Positions 49,843-59,334 of a stretch of 64,000 nucleotides of DNA are shown piece after piece; position 1 is the first letter of the stretch; every line of letters begins with the position of its first letter. A program made the position numbers and the translations under genes. The notes below the pieces were generated by a model. It worked only from the letters and a program-made list of their open reading frames with translations. It was not told the DNA's origin and searched no databases. The DNA is taken from the NCBI RefSeq assembly GCF_004358025.1, contig NZ_SMTL01000007.1, positions 62,001 to 126,000 on the forward strand, read 5' to 3'. This DNA comes from Rhizobium deserti. GTDB lineage: Bacteria; Pseudomonadota; Alphaproteobacteria; Rhizobiales; Rhizobiaceae.

Positions 49843-50301
49843 ATGCGTACAAATCCGACCACCACCAAGGGCCGCTCGACGGATGCGGTCCATACGGTCT
49901 GCCAAGGGCGCCGTCCCAACGACTACTGCGTTCCGCCGCTTTTCGTGAACGACCTGATCAGCCAGTGTGCGGCACACTTCCTCGCGGACTTCGTCACGCA
50001 CTCGGCCGACCATCTCCGCTCCGTCCTCAAATGCGGTGTCCGGGGCCCCGGCGGCCTCGTGGAAGAAGTCGCGCACTGGCTTTCCCAATGCGATGACGAC
50101 GTGTCCGGCCCCGATAACAACCTCGGCTACTGGGATATCGAAGAGCGCGGACCGTGGGTCTACGGCGCTCTCGAGGCGGCCGACATCGCCCGCGTCGTGA
50201 CGCGTCATACCAAAGGCTGGTCGTACCGCGACTTCGCCTCGTACGGCTACACGGTCAGGGAGAAGGCTGAGTTCGACACCGCTATCGCCGGTATGAAATA
50301 G
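49843..50301 (+). CDS. Hypothetical protein (152 aa)
   Basis: The protein reads GRRPNDYCVPPLFVNDLISQ, CAAHFLADFVTHSADHLRSV, then GPDNNLGYWDIEERGPWVYG and YRDFASYGYTVREKAEFDTA. It has six Cys/His-rich positions but no clear metal motif. AAAGGAAC precedes the ATG at 49843. It runs in the same direction as the protein at 50476 and the transposition module, so both could be cargo of that element. Confidence 0.6.
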   Translation: MRTNPTTTKGRSTDAVHTVCQGRRPNDYCVPPLFVNDLISQCAAHFLADFVTHSADHLRSVLKCGVRGPGGLVEEVAHWLSQCDDDVSGPDNNLGYWDIEERGPWVYGALEAADIARVVTRHTKGWSYRDFASYGYTVREKAEFDTAIAGMK

Positions 50302-50475
50302 CCGACTGCGCATCCGTGGTCGCCACCTCGACCGCAACCCCAACGGACGCATGGTCAGTCAAACCACGAACCATGAGGCGGAGCATAGCGTTGTGAAGCC
50401 CTTCACCAGAACCGTTGATACCGTCGACAAAAGCCGTCGCGTACCCCGGATCGCTCCGAAACGAAAGGACCACGA

Positions 50476-50922
50476 ATGCCAACTTCCACTACCCCTGCCG
50501 CCAAGGCTGCGGACGTACTGGTGAACAGCGGTATCATGGCTCGCGCAGATAAGGCTGCCATGGCCTTGATCGCCGAACTTCGCGCGAAGCTCGCCAAGCC
50601 CCGCGTGTTAAGCCACCCGAGCATCCTCTTCACTTCGAGCGTACACATCCTCGGCGAGCATGATGAGCTTCGACGCGTTGCCCCCTCGGCGGCGTACGAA
50701 CTCGCCGAGCTTGAGCCGTGGAACGGCATGTCGGAGGCACAGATCGCGGAGTTGATCCTCGGTAACGTCTCCGACACCTACACCATGCTCATGTTTATCG
50801 GCATCACACTAGGGGTTCGCCTTGAACTCGGCGACTCGCGGGAGCGCGTCGAGCTTACCGTCGAACAGGTCGAACAGTTCGTTGCCGCCTTGTACGATCG
50901 AACCTTCGGGAAGCCATCGTAA
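50476..50922 (+). CDS. Hypothetical protein (148 aa)
   Basis: The protein reads AAKAADVLVNSGIMARADKA, AMALIAELRAKLAKP, then HPSILFTSSVHILGEHDELR and LTVEQVEQFVAALYDRTFG. It is helical and soluble. AAAGGACC precedes the ATG. No family recognised; its position just upstream of the transposition genes is the only context. Confidence 0.6.
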   Translation: MPTSTTPAAKAADVLVNSGIMARADKAAMALIAELRAKLAKPRVLSHPSILFTSSVHILGEHDELRRVAPSAAYELAELEPWNGMSEAQIAELILGNVSDTYTMLMFIGITLGVRLELGDSRERVELTVEQVEQFVAALYDRTFGKPS

Positions 50923-51305
50923 GGGCGCCGTCCAATCCTCAAAGACCTACCCGGGGCCGGCGGGACCTTGAACGTTAGTTGTCCCAGGCTCACCGGTCGA
51001 GGTAGAGCACCTAATCTCGAGATGAGGTGAAGTGAAATCTCGAGCCTACATGCCCGAAAAAAGTAAAATAGGAGCTTAACCTTAGATTAACCATGCATCT
51101 TAATATACCTGCCAAGTCATCAAGTAGAAATGTCTCTCGACTAGACACCTGTGCACCAGATCGTTACAAGGATAATTAGATTGAAACGGAGTAGGCCAAT
51201 GCGCCCGATACATATAGCCATAGGAGCTGCAGTAGTATCGGTATAGGCGCGCCTATCCATCCACAGCATCTCCTTCGTCGAAGCAAGATCGAAATGGAGA
51301 GCCAG
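50923..51305. other. Non-coding stretch before the transposition module
   Basis: The 383 bases are AT-richer than the flanks. AATCTCGAG occurs twice about 23 bases apart (near 51014 and 51036), which could be transposase binding sites at an element end, but I cannot define terminal repeats. No gene is seen. Confidence 0.35.
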
Positions 51306-52173
51306 ATGAACTTCAATCGTCAGACCGCCCGCTCTATCTATCTCAAACGCGCAGGACTCGGATTCCTCGCCGAGCCGCAGGGCGTTTCCATGCCCGCCTA
51401 TCTCCCCGCACCTACCGCCGCGGATATCCGCATCCCCATCCCGTCAGGAGGCTTGGGGATATCGTAGGGGCTTTTGCGAAAGCGAAGGTCCCGACAACGA
51501 TCTGCTGAAGCTGGATCCCACCGCGGGACACGCGACGCGCAAGCCTGCCTCGAAGCAGGAGGCGACCGCGCGCGGTGCCACCTTCTTCCGCGGCACTGAA
51601 GTCTATCACGAGAGCGAACTGGAGCATCGGGTGTCGGTCAAGATTCAAGGACGAAGCGACGTGCGCGAACTGCATTCCCAGTATCCGATCCTTCTGTGGA
51701 TCGACGCCGACGGCGAAATCCGCAAGCACACCTGTGACTATTTCGTCGTGTTCGACGACGGCCTCCGGCTCGCCGTCGCGGTGAAATACCAGAAAAATAA
51801 GGAGCAGTTGGAAGAGCTCATCAAACAGATCCGCCTTGCGGGTTTCACCCGGCACGACAAGAAGGGCCACCTGACCGTGGGAGCCGTCGACGACATGGTG
51901 CACCTGAGCGAAGCCGAAGCCACCATCGACGACTTCGAAAACGCGCAGTGCATCGTCGCTTCCCGCCACCATAACGATCCTGCCGAATTCTCGGCGTTGC
52001 TCGAAATCGTCCGCAGGCTGCCGGGCCGCTTCCGTTTCGGAGAGCTGCTGCGCAACTGCACGAACCGCGCCAACCGTCGCACCGCCATCTGGCGCCTGAT
52101 CGATGTCGGCCACCTCGTCACCGCCTCGACCGGGCGGATCGACGAACTTGCCTGGCTGCGTTTCCGCGGCTGA
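51306..52173 (+). pseudogene. TnsA-like endonuclease, apparent N-terminal frameshift
   Basis: The frame ending at 52173 carries a TnsA-like core: TEVYHESELEHRVSVKIQGR (Glu), KHTCDYFVVFDDGLRLAVAV followed by KYQK (Asp and Lys), and a C-terminal RFGELLRNCTNRANRRTAIW winged-helix-like part. No ATG, GTG or TTG exists in that frame before 51631, which lies after the Glu. A good start, ATG 51306 (NFNRQTARSIYLKRAGLGFL), is in another frame that stops at 51465. A shift between about 51430 and 51465 would join them. TnsA cuts the 5' ends in Tn7-like transposition. If truly broken, the element would move by replicative transposition or not at all. Confidence 0.6.
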
Positions 52174-52207
52174 ATCCCTCGTCCCGAACCGAAAACAGGA
52201 GCTGTCC

Positions 52208-52447
52208 ATGACCGCCGATCCGAACCTCCACGAGTTCTTCCGACTACTCGGACGTCATTTCTCGTTCGCCCCGCAAGATCCCCGGCGTGCAAGCCGAAAG
52301 GAGATACGGGAGGCTACCCCTCCCCGCCTGCCTTCGAACGCACCGACCGAATCCGCCCGGATCAAGCAAAAAGGAACGACCGATGACCATCAACACCATC
52401 CCTGCCCGCATCTTCCACAACGCCATCGTCCAGATGGGACACCATGA
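52208..52447 (+). CDS. Possible small overlapping protein (79 aa)
   Basis: AGGAG lies six bases before ATG 52208, and the frame (TADPNLHEFFRLLGRHFSFA) stays open past the start of the transposase gene by 65 bases. The C-terminal half is His/Pro/Arg-rich. It may be only a translational leader for the transposase. Confidence 0.25.
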   Translation: MTADPNLHEFFRLLGRHFSFAPQDPRRASRKEIREATPPRLPSNAPTESARIKQKGTTDDHQHHPCPHLPQRHRPDGTP

Positions 52448-54614
52448 CCGTTTCGCCCGCAAGGCCATCAGCACCAACTTCATCCCGATCTCGTGCGACG
52501 CGAACGGCTACCGCCTTCGCAACGAAGACGACGGCAAGCACGAGATCTTCATGTCTCACCAGGAGATCTACGACGAGCTGGACGGCGGGGTTTCCGAAGT
52601 CGTCTACGGCTGGAACTGCCCTGAAATGTCGCGACTGCGCATTCTCTTCGGAGACATGCCTTTCGAGAAATTCCCGATCGAGCGCCAGAACCTCGCCTCC
52701 TACCGCGAGAAGCTGATCGATCGCTGGGACGACCATCTCGCCGACCTCGGGAAAAACCCGCGCCTTTCGACCGCCGAGATGCAGCAGTGGCTCAACGAAC
52801 AGGACGGAGAGCTCTTCAAGGAGGCCATGAGGACGGCTAAAGGGGCGACGGACGGGAAATCCCGCGCCAACAAGCAGATCAAGCTGTCCTGGTTCGACGT
52901 ACCCAGCGTCAAGACCTTCCAGCGCGACTACAAGAAGTACCACGCCGCCGACTGCAACAGGCTGGCGCTCATCCACCGCCACCACGGTCCCGGTCAGCGC
53001 TTTTTCCGCGCTGATGCCGATTCCATCGCGTTCGCCGTGGACAAGGCCCGCGGTTTCCTCTCGCGCCTGCGTCCAAAGTATTCGGCGGTCTTCCGCGACT
53101 ACCTGGCGGCGCTGCATGTTGAGAACCGGAACCGCACCCGGAAGCTCGCCCCGGTCTCGCGCAAGAAGTTCGTGGCCCTCATCAAGAAGTTCGACGAGTT
53201 CGACACGGTCGCCGCGCGTCACGGCTACCAGGCCGCCGTGCGCAAGTTCATGAAGATCCGTCGCCAGTTCGACATCCTCCGCCCCGGTCAGCGCATCGAA
53301 ATCGACCACATGAAGGTCGATCTGATCACGCTGCTCTCGGAGATCGGCGCGCTCACCACCTTGCCCGACTGGGTGGTCGAAAAGCTGAAGGAAGCGGACA
53401 TGCTTCACCAGCGCATCCACGTCGTGGCCGCGATCGACGTCGCGACGCGCTACATCCTGGCGTTCAAGGCATCCACGAATCCCAAGGCGGCATCCGCCGT
53501 GGCCGCCCTGCGCATGATCATGTCCGACAAACGCTGGCTGTCGGAGTACGTGGGTGCCCGGACGCCGTGGATCGGGCGGATCTGGCCCGAGGAAACGTAC
53601 ATGGACAACGGCACCGAGTTCACCGCGGACCGCACCGAGACCGTGTTCCGCACCGCGCAGATCGCCTACACTCGTCCCGCGGCGGGCGATCCCCAGCGTC
53701 GTCCGTTCGTCGAGAGCCTGTTCCACACCGTGGGACCGCTGCTGACGAGCTATTTCGACGGCAAGACCTTCAACTCCATCGCGGAAAAAGGCGACTACGA
53801 CGCCGCGGCTCACGTCAGCATCGACGTGGACGAGCTGATCAAGGTGTTCCTGTTCGCCATCCTGGACGTCTACCATAACCGTCCTCACGCGGGCCTTGGA
53901 GGCAACACGCCGCACAACGCTTGGGTCCAGGGTACCCAGGAACACCGAATCAAGTTCCCGCCGAGCTCGGCGGGTCTCGCCCGCATCTTCGGCGTCGCCG
54001 CGAACCGCAAGATCCAGGTCTACGGAGTTTCGAACATGGGGATCCCGTATTCGAACGACACCCTGCAGGCGCAGCGCCGCACGCACGGTCAGGACGTCGA
54101 GATCATGTACGATCCCGAGTGCGCGGAGTTCATCCTGGCCAAGGGCGAAACCGAGTGGTACCCGGTCAGGAACACCATCGGCCTCGATGGCACGGTCACC
54201 CTGCACGAGTGGGCGGCCGCGCTCAAGAGCGAGAAGCAGCGCAACGCGGAAAACGCCGTGGAAGGGCTCGCCGTCATGTACGAGGCCATCGACCGGATCC
54301 GCCGCATCGGCGAAGCCGCTACCCTGCGCGCCAACCTCAGCCACGTCGTTCCCAGCGACGCTGATTTCGAGAAGCTGCACGGTCAGCTGGACGGCGCCTG
54401 GGTCGAGGCCCCGGTGCGGGTCGTGCCGCAGCTCGAGAACGCGCTCGTCCTGCGCTCCGACCCGCTGCGTGGTGGCGACGTGGCCGTCGGCCAGGCGGTG
54501 GGCGCGGACTCGGCGGTGGTCTCCAAGCTGTTCGAGGCCTACGGCGTGAAGACGCCCGCCCCGGCTCCCGAGCCCGTCTCGAGCTTCGTCAACGACGAAG
54601 ACCAGTGGAAGTGA
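52383..54614 (+). CDS. Tn7/Tn5053-type DDE transposase (TnsB/TniA family)
   Basis: The 743-residue protein has an rve/Mu-type catalytic core: Asp308 in IEIDHMKVDLITLL, Asp408 in TYMDNGTEFTADR and Glu444 in RRPFVESLFHTVG, giving a DD(35)E spacing. The N-terminal third is basic and helix-rich (DNA end binding) and the C-terminus has the small Mu-type beta barrel region (VYGVSNMGIPYSNDTL) and a tail for ATPase contact. ATG 52383 follows AAGGAACG. It is followed directly by the tniB and tniQ genes. Confidence 0.9.
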   Translation: MTINTIPARIFHNAIVQMGHHDRFARKAISTNFIPISCDANGYRLRNEDDGKHEIFMSHQEIYDELDGGVSEVVYGWNCPEMSRLRILFGDMPFEKFPIERQNLASYREKLIDRWDDHLADLGKNPRLSTAEMQQWLNEQDGELFKEAMRTAKGATDGKSRANKQIKLSWFDVPSVKTFQRDYKKYHAADCNRLALIHRHHGPGQRFFRADADSIAFAVDKARGFLSRLRPKYSAVFRDYLAALHVENRNRTRKLAPVSRKKFVALIKKFDEFDTVAARHGYQAAVRKFMKIRRQFDILRPGQRIEIDHMKVDLITLLSEIGALTTLPDWVVEKLKEADMLHQRIHVVAAIDVATRYILAFKASTNPKAASAVAALRMIMSDKRWLSEYVGARTPWIGRIWPEETYMDNGTEFTADRTETVFRTAQIAYTRPAAGDPQRRPFVESLFHTVGPLLTSYFDGKTFNSIAEKGDYDAAAHVSIDVDELIKVFLFAILDVYHNRPHAGLGGNTPHNAWVQGTQEHRIKFPPSSAGLARIFGVAANRKIQVYGVSNMGIPYSNDTLQAQRRTHGQDVEIMYDPECAEFILAKGETEWYPVRNTIGLDGTVTLHEWAAALKSEKQRNAENAVEGLAVMYEAIDRIRRIGEAATLRANLSHVVPSDADFEKLHGQLDGAWVEAPVRVVPQLENALVLRSDPLRGGDVAVGQAVGADSAVVSKLFEAYGVKTPAPAPEPVSSFVNDEDQWK

Positions 54615-54625
54615 GGGAGATGACC

Positions 54626-55600
54626 ATGAACGACGACGAGCTTAGCCAGTTCCGGGCACGCGTGCGGTCCCACGTGATCCCGAACGACCGAGACGCGCCT
54701 CTGAAATCCCAGGTGCGGGATCTCATCGACAACGTGAACGATATCCGCAACGGAGGGGGGTCGCGTAGGCGATCCCTCTTCGTCATCGGTGAATCCGGGA
54801 GCGGGAAGTCCTTTTCGCTCCGGAACATTTTCGCGACCACGCCGGAGTTCCAGGCCTACCCGGATGAACACGGCCGCACGATGCGCCCGCTTATCAGCGT
54901 GGAAGCCCCCAGGCCCTGCGGCATCGTCGATCTCTGCAACGAGGTCCTGAAGAAACTCGGACTTCCGCAGAACCATTCCATGAAGCCCGCGTTCGCCAGG
55001 GAGACCCTCAGGACGATCCTGCGCGAACACGGGGTGATCTACCTTCACGTCGACGAGGCGCAGCATATGCTGCGCCATCCGACAGAACACGCGGTTCGGG
55101 TGATGCAGGACCAGCTGAAAGTGCTGGTGCAAACCCAGGAATGGCCGCTGCATGTCATTTTCAGCGGAGTGCTTGACCTGGACCGCCTGCTGCAGACGGA
55201 CGATTTCCAGCTGGGCAACAGATCGGACGTCCGGCGTTTCGGCGAACTGACCTGGCCTGGCGATCGCAAGATCGTCGAAAGGATTCTCACCGAAGTCGCA
55301 TGCGATCAATGCGGGCTCGCCCTGGACAAGAAGATGCTGGAAGACGAGGTACACGGGCGCATCTGGAAAGCCAGCCTGAAGGAGTTCGGCACCTCGATCG
55401 AGACTGTCCAGGGAGCGTCGTTTCTGGCTGTCAAAAACGGTCATCCCGTCCTCGGGAGCGCGCATTTCGCCAGGTATTACGAGCGCCACTACGGCTGCCT
55501 TCCCGTCGATAACATGTTCCTCGCCAAAACCTGGCTCGATATCGACCCGAAGAAAGCGCGCGCCGATATCGCCTTGGCCTTCAAGAAAAAAAGGAACTAG
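54626..55600 (+). CDS. TniB/TnsC-family AAA+ ATPase
   Basis: The 324-residue ATPase has Walker A GESGSGKS (residues 55-62) and Walker B IYLHVDEAQHML, with sensor-like IFSGVLDLDRLLQ and RRFGELTWPGDR. TniB/TnsC proteins form filaments on target DNA and recruit the transposase. The start 54626 is chosen because GGGAG ends six bases before it; ATG 54620 directly abuts that site. The tniQ gene starts three bases after its stop. Confidence 0.88.
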   Translation: MNDDELSQFRARVRSHVIPNDRDAPLKSQVRDLIDNVNDIRNGGGSRRRSLFVIGESGSGKSFSLRNIFATTPEFQAYPDEHGRTMRPLISVEAPRPCGIVDLCNEVLKKLGLPQNHSMKPAFARETLRTILREHGVIYLHVDEAQHMLRHPTEHAVRVMQDQLKVLVQTQEWPLHVIFSGVLDLDRLLQTDDFQLGNRSDVRRFGELTWPGDRKIVERILTEVACDQCGLALDKKMLEDEVHGRIWKASLKEFGTSIETVQGASFLAVKNGHPVLGSAHFARYYERHYGCLPVDNMFLAKTWLDIDPKKARADIALAFKKKRN

Positions 55601-55602
55601 GC

Positions 55603-57435
55603 ATGCGCCTCCCCAACAGTGTCGCGTTCCACCGGGATGAAACTCCGCTGAGCCTCGCCTCGAGGCTGGCAGCCACCAACGGCTTCGCGTCGCTTTCCAT
55701 GTTCCTCGAGCTTCTCGGTGTCAGGGCGAGCGCGATCGCTCAGGGAGAGCGCGAAGCGATGGACAGGCTCGCCGATCTTTCGGGTTTCGACGTCGCCGAC
55801 GTGGGGCGTTACGCCATGCGACCCGACGGATATCGCAAGGCAGTCATGGGTGGCTGCAAGGTACTGCGGACCTCCGATCGGGTCGCGCCTATCCACCGTT
55901 TCTGCCCCTTGTGCGTCAGCGCGGATCTTTCCAACGAGAGCGGCATCCCGGCCGCCCGTGCGTACGCGAGGTATCAATGGCAGACACTGGAGATCACCGT
56001 ATGCGAAATTCACGAAGTCCCTCTGAAACCATTCTCGTCCGCAGGCCATCATGAACATGACCTGGCGCGCTTCGCGGAAGCCCACGCGTCCGAAATCCTG
56101 GCGATGACGGCAGACCTGCGACCTCAGGCGCCGCCTCCGGCGGAGCGGTATGTCGCTGGCCGTCTGATGGGGGTTCAGGCAAACACGTTTCTCGACAGGC
56201 TTGAGGTCTATGTGGTCGTGGAAATCTGCGAGCACCTTGGTGCTTTCATGGAAAGGCATGGATTTACTGGCGACCACACCGCGTTCGAAGGTGGATACGC
56301 GGTTGCCTGCAGAGGGCCTGCAGCCATCGAGGAGGTCATCCTTCAGGCGATCAAGACAGCCAAACCCAACAACCACACGGTACAGAAGTTTTTCGGGCGG
56401 ATCATGGTGTGGCTAAGATCCCAGAGGAATAACCGGGAGATGGCCGCGGTCATCGAGATGTTCCAGGATATCGCGGCGAGGAATCTTCCGCTGTCGGAGA
56501 GCGAGATTTTCATCACCCCGGTCACGAAAAGACATCTGCATTCGATTTCCTCGGCGAGTAAGGAGTACGGGCTCGGAGAGTCGGTCGTCCGTAAGATCGT
56601 GACAGGCGCCGGACTGATCGACGGCCTGAACGCCAAGAGTTCAAGGACATGGTTCTCGGCCGACGCTGCGCGCCCCTTCCTGGAAGCGACAAAGCCGTCA
56701 CTAAGGGATATGGACGTCGGCCGCGTTCTCGGGGTTCCGTCACATCTCGCCAAGGCGCTCAGGACTTCGGGCGTTATCGCCGAAACGGTCGCGACTTATG
56801 CTACCCGAGGCCGATCCAGGGTAAATCCGGCCGCACTCGCTGAATTCGTCGAGACGATCTTCAGGGGGATCATCGAGGCTGATCGCGATCATGGACTTTC
56901 GAACATCGTCGAAGCCACGTCGAATTGCTTTTGCGGCTTCGACGAGATGGTGTGCCTGGTTTTCCAGAGGGAACTGAGCAGCCTACGCAGACAAGGCGAC
57001 GGCCGCCAGTTGACAGATTTGTTGATCGACTGGCGGGAAGCCTTGCAGATCCTGTATGCTGTCCCCGGGCGCGAGAATCCTCTCGAAATCATGGAGCGTG
57101 CCGTTGGCCTGGAGCAGGCGGCAGACGAGTTGAAGACGACGCCGCTCACGGTTCGGGCGCTGTTCAAATGCGGAATGCTCTCGGGTGTGGAGTTGAACGA
57201 CGTAGTGGCTAAGACGAAACCGCTGTTCGTGGACAAGACGTCGCTGGCGGAGTTCGATCGCGACTTCATTTCGCTTGATGCGCTTGCCACGCTACTAGGA
57301 AGTCATCCACCGAACGTCGAAGCTTTGATGGCAAAGCGGGGTATTCTGCCCGTCAACGAGGTGTCGGTCTTCAGCGAACCTTTTTACAGCCGTGCTGACT
57401 GTGCTGATACGTCAAACCAGACCCAAGCGTTCTAG
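55603..57435 (+). CDS. TniQ-family target-selection protein, long form (610 aa)
   Basis: The N-terminal TniQ domain has a zinc site with Cys101, Cys104, Cys134 and His137 (RFCPLCVSAD and ITVCEIHEVPL). It is much longer than a CRISPR-type TniQ (~400 residues) and has several helix-turn-helix-like blocks in the C-terminal half (SSASKEYGLGESVVRKIVTG; DVGRVLGVPSHLAKALRTSG; ISLDALATLLGSHPPNVEAL), as in TnsD-type proteins that recognise a fixed DNA site. No Cas genes are present, so target choice is probably by this protein itself. Confidence 0.85.
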   Translation: MRLPNSVAFHRDETPLSLASRLAATNGFASLSMFLELLGVRASAIAQGEREAMDRLADLSGFDVADVGRYAMRPDGYRKAVMGGCKVLRTSDRVAPIHRFCPLCVSADLSNESGIPAARAYARYQWQTLEITVCEIHEVPLKPFSSAGHHEHDLARFAEAHASEILAMTADLRPQAPPPAERYVAGRLMGVQANTFLDRLEVYVVVEICEHLGAFMERHGFTGDHTAFEGGYAVACRGPAAIEEVILQAIKTAKPNNHTVQKFFGRIMVWLRSQRNNREMAAVIEMFQDIAARNLPLSESEIFITPVTKRHLHSISSASKEYGLGESVVRKIVTGAGLIDGLNAKSSRTWFSADAARPFLEATKPSLRDMDVGRVLGVPSHLAKALRTSGVIAETVATYATRGRSRVNPAALAEFVETIFRGIIEADRDHGLSNIVEATSNCFCGFDEMVCLVFQRELSSLRRQGDGRQLTDLLIDWREALQILYAVPGRENPLEIMERAVGLEQAADELKTTPLTVRALFKCGMLSGVELNDVVAKTKPLFVDKTSLAEFDRDFISLDALATLLGSHPPNVEALMAKRGILPVNEVSVFSEPFYSRADCADTSNQTQAF

Positions 57436-57473
57436 CCGAGAGCTTCCGTGGCTTGGACTGCGTCCGAGGGCTG

Positions 57474-58022
57474 TCAAGATCTAGATGCTTCGGCGAACCT
57501 GCGGCTAGCAGCAAGTGCCATGAGGTCCGCGTGCTCGTTATGTGGGATGCCAGAGTGGCCCTTGCACCACTCGACACTGATGTTCGGATTGGCGACGAGA
57601 AGAGCGTCCAGCGCCTGCCATGTGGCGTTGTCGGGTATGCTCCGTTTCCGCGCTTTCGAGTTGGCGACTATCCGTCTCCAACCATTGTTGCGCCAGATAT
57701 GCCGCCACTTCCCACACCCTTGGACCACGTACCGCGAGTCGGTGAAGATGACCGAGCTGGTCTTAGCCCCGTTCGCGGCAAGCCAGCTGGCAGCGTTCAA
57801 TACCCCTAGAAGTTCGAAAAAATTGTTGGAGCGGCCGGGCGAGGCACCGCCGTCTACGCGCACGTCTTGGCCATCTCGGAGAACGACGTAAGCCCACCCG
57901 CCCACGGACGCCCGCGCATCGTAAGAGCCATCGGTGAAGGCGTGGGTCGCGGACTCGACCGCACTCGTCTGAGCTATCAAGCGTTGGATAACGGCTGGAT
58001 CAAGACGATATATTCCGTCCAC
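57474..58022 (-). CDS. RNase HI-like protein
   Basis: The RNase HI core carries its catalytic residues: Asp in HAFTDGSYDARASVGGWAYV, Glu in NNFFELLGVLNAAS, Asp in FTDSRYVVQG, and His and Asp in WCKGHSGIPHNEHAD. The start at GTG 58022 is chosen because AAAGG precedes it; the open frame reaches 58277, but that extension lies across direct repeats that look like a transposon end. It is convergent with the transposition module and may be cargo or a chromosomal flank. Confidence 0.75.
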   Translation of the reverse strand: MDGIYRLDPAVIQRLIAQTSAVESATHAFTDGSYDARASVGGWAYVVLRDGQDVRVDGGASPGRSNNFFELLGVLNAASWLAANGAKTSSVIFTDSRYVVQGCGKWRHIWRNNGWRRIVANSKARKRSIPDNATWQALDALLVANPNISVEWCKGHSGIPHNEHADLMALAASRRFAEASRS

Positions 58023-58110
58023 GTGGCGTGCCTTTCTGCGAGATCCCAACCGGTTCTTAGCTGTCGGGAGCAAGCGTCCGAGAAGGTGTGACACAGCTCC
58101 GATCTCCGAG

Positions 58111-58150
58111 ACAAGTGGCAACAAACTCGCGGCAACTGGCGACCCATGTC
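58111..58150. repeat. Direct repeats GGCAAC near RNase H start (possible transposon end)
   Basis: GTGGCAACAAACTCGC, GCGGCAACTGG and GCGACCC form three closely spaced related units. Tandem sites of this kind are used by TnsB/TniA-type transposases at element ends. I found no inverted partner on the far side. Confidence 0.3.
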
Positions 58151-58390
58151 CCGACCTAAGCCTGTTAAGACCGAAGTTGGTCCGCCTCTGCGGTCGAGGA
58201 ACGACCCCGCGAGCCGACTTCAAAGACGGCCCATAAACCAGGCTAGCAAACCTATTGGCACATTTTGACCGGAGCATAGTGAGCGCTGTTCAAAAAACTC
58301 AAGCTTTCCAATGTCTGGAAATTGCCTTAGAGACAGAGCTCAGAGGCATTATCAGGTGGAAGCCGGCTTTGCTGTAAGCCTTGTGTGAGA

Positions 58391-58463
58391 CAGGGGCGTC
58401 CGGCGGAAGCCGGGCTGAGAAGCACCCTTTGAACCTGAACCAGATCATGCTGGCGGAGGGAGT
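58391..58463 (+). ncRNA. TPP riboswitch (THI element) upstream of thiMED
   Basis: The conserved core is present in order: AGGGGCGTC, GGGCTGAGA, CACCCTTTGAACCTGAACC, AGATCATGCTGGCGGAGGGA. The element ends 64 bases before the thiM ATG, placed to control translation or termination of thiM-thiE-thiD when thiamin pyrophosphate binds. Confidence 0.92.
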
Positions 58464-58527
58464 CGTTTGGGCATGTCCTCTCGAAGAACAAATGCCTTCT
58501 CGCCTGCCCCGTCGACAAGGGGCAATG

Positions 58528-59334
58528 ATGAACACAATCACTCCAACACCCGGTCAATTGCTGGACATGATGCGGACGACTAATCCGCTGGTTCAGTGCA
58601 TCACCAATTATGTGGCAATGAACATTGCCGCAAATGTCTTGCTGGCTGCCGGCGCTTCGCCGGCCATGGTAAGGGCCGAGGAAGAAGCGGGTGAATTTGC
58701 CGGTTATGCCGGTGCAGTGACGATTAATATAGGCACTTTATCCACCCACTGGATCGCCGGCATGAAAAAGGCGGCCAATGCCGCCAATGCAGGGGGAAAG
58801 CCTTGGGTGCTCGATCCGGTTGCGCATTACGCAACGGCTTTCCGCCGGCAGGTCACCAGCGAGCTCATGGCCTTGAAGCCCACCATTATTCGCGGCAATG
58901 CCTCGGAAATCATGGCGCTTGGAGGCGGCCAGTCGCGCGGCCATGGCGTCGACAGCGGTGATCCGACCTCTGCTGCGGAAAACTCTGCATTGGCCTTGGC
59001 GCAGCAGCAAGGCTGCGTGGTCGCGGTCACCGGTGAAGAGGATTTCGTGACCGATGGCCGTCGTTCCGCGCGCATCCAAGGCGGCTCGTCCATCATGCCG
59101 AAGGTCACCGCACTTGGTTGCTCTCTCACATGCCTTGTTGGTGCTTTCGCCGCCATCAGGCCGGCCGAGCCATTCGAGGCGACAATCGCCGCACTGGCAC
59201 TTTTTGCCGTTGCTGGCGAAGAGGCCGCCGCCGTTGCCAGCGGACCCGGATCTTTTTCCGCTCCATTTCTCGATAAGCTTGCCGACCTGCGCGGCGCAGT
59301 TATCGATGCCAAAGCAAGGATCACCACCGCATGA
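58528..59334 (+). CDS. thiM: Hydroxyethylthiazole kinase ThiM
   Basis: The 268-residue protein phosphorylates 4-methyl-5-hydroxyethylthiazole for thiamin salvage. It shows PLVQCITNYVAMNIAANVLL, GASPAMVRAEEEAGEFA, the INIGTL motif, PWVLDPVAHYATAFR and the active-site Cys in ALGCSLTCLVGAFA. The ATG at 58528 follows AAGGGG by five bases (58525 is an alternative). It is controlled by the TPP riboswitch and overlaps thiE by four bases. Confidence 0.93.
   Translation: MNTITPTPGQLLDMMRTTNPLVQCITNYVAMNIAANVLLAAGASPAMVRAEEEAGEFAGYAGAVTINIGTLSTHWIAGMKKAANAANAGGKPWVLDPVAHYATAFRRQVTSELMALKPTIIRGNASEIMALGGGQSRGHGVDSGDPTSAAENSALALAQQQGCVVAVTGEEDFVTDGRRSARIQGGSSIMPKVTALGCSLTCLVGAFAAIRPAEPFEATIAALALFAVAGEEAAAVASGPGSFSAPFLDKLADLRGAVIDAKARITTA

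Noticed and set aside
52362..54380. Long minus-strand frame (672 aa) inside the transposase gene
   Set aside because: It is antisense to a DD35E transposase with intact motifs; His/Val/Asp-rich composition is typical of a GC-rich shadow frame.
51306..57435. CRISPR-associated transposon
   Set aside because: No cas genes or CRISPR repeats in the window, and TniQ is much longer than in those systems.
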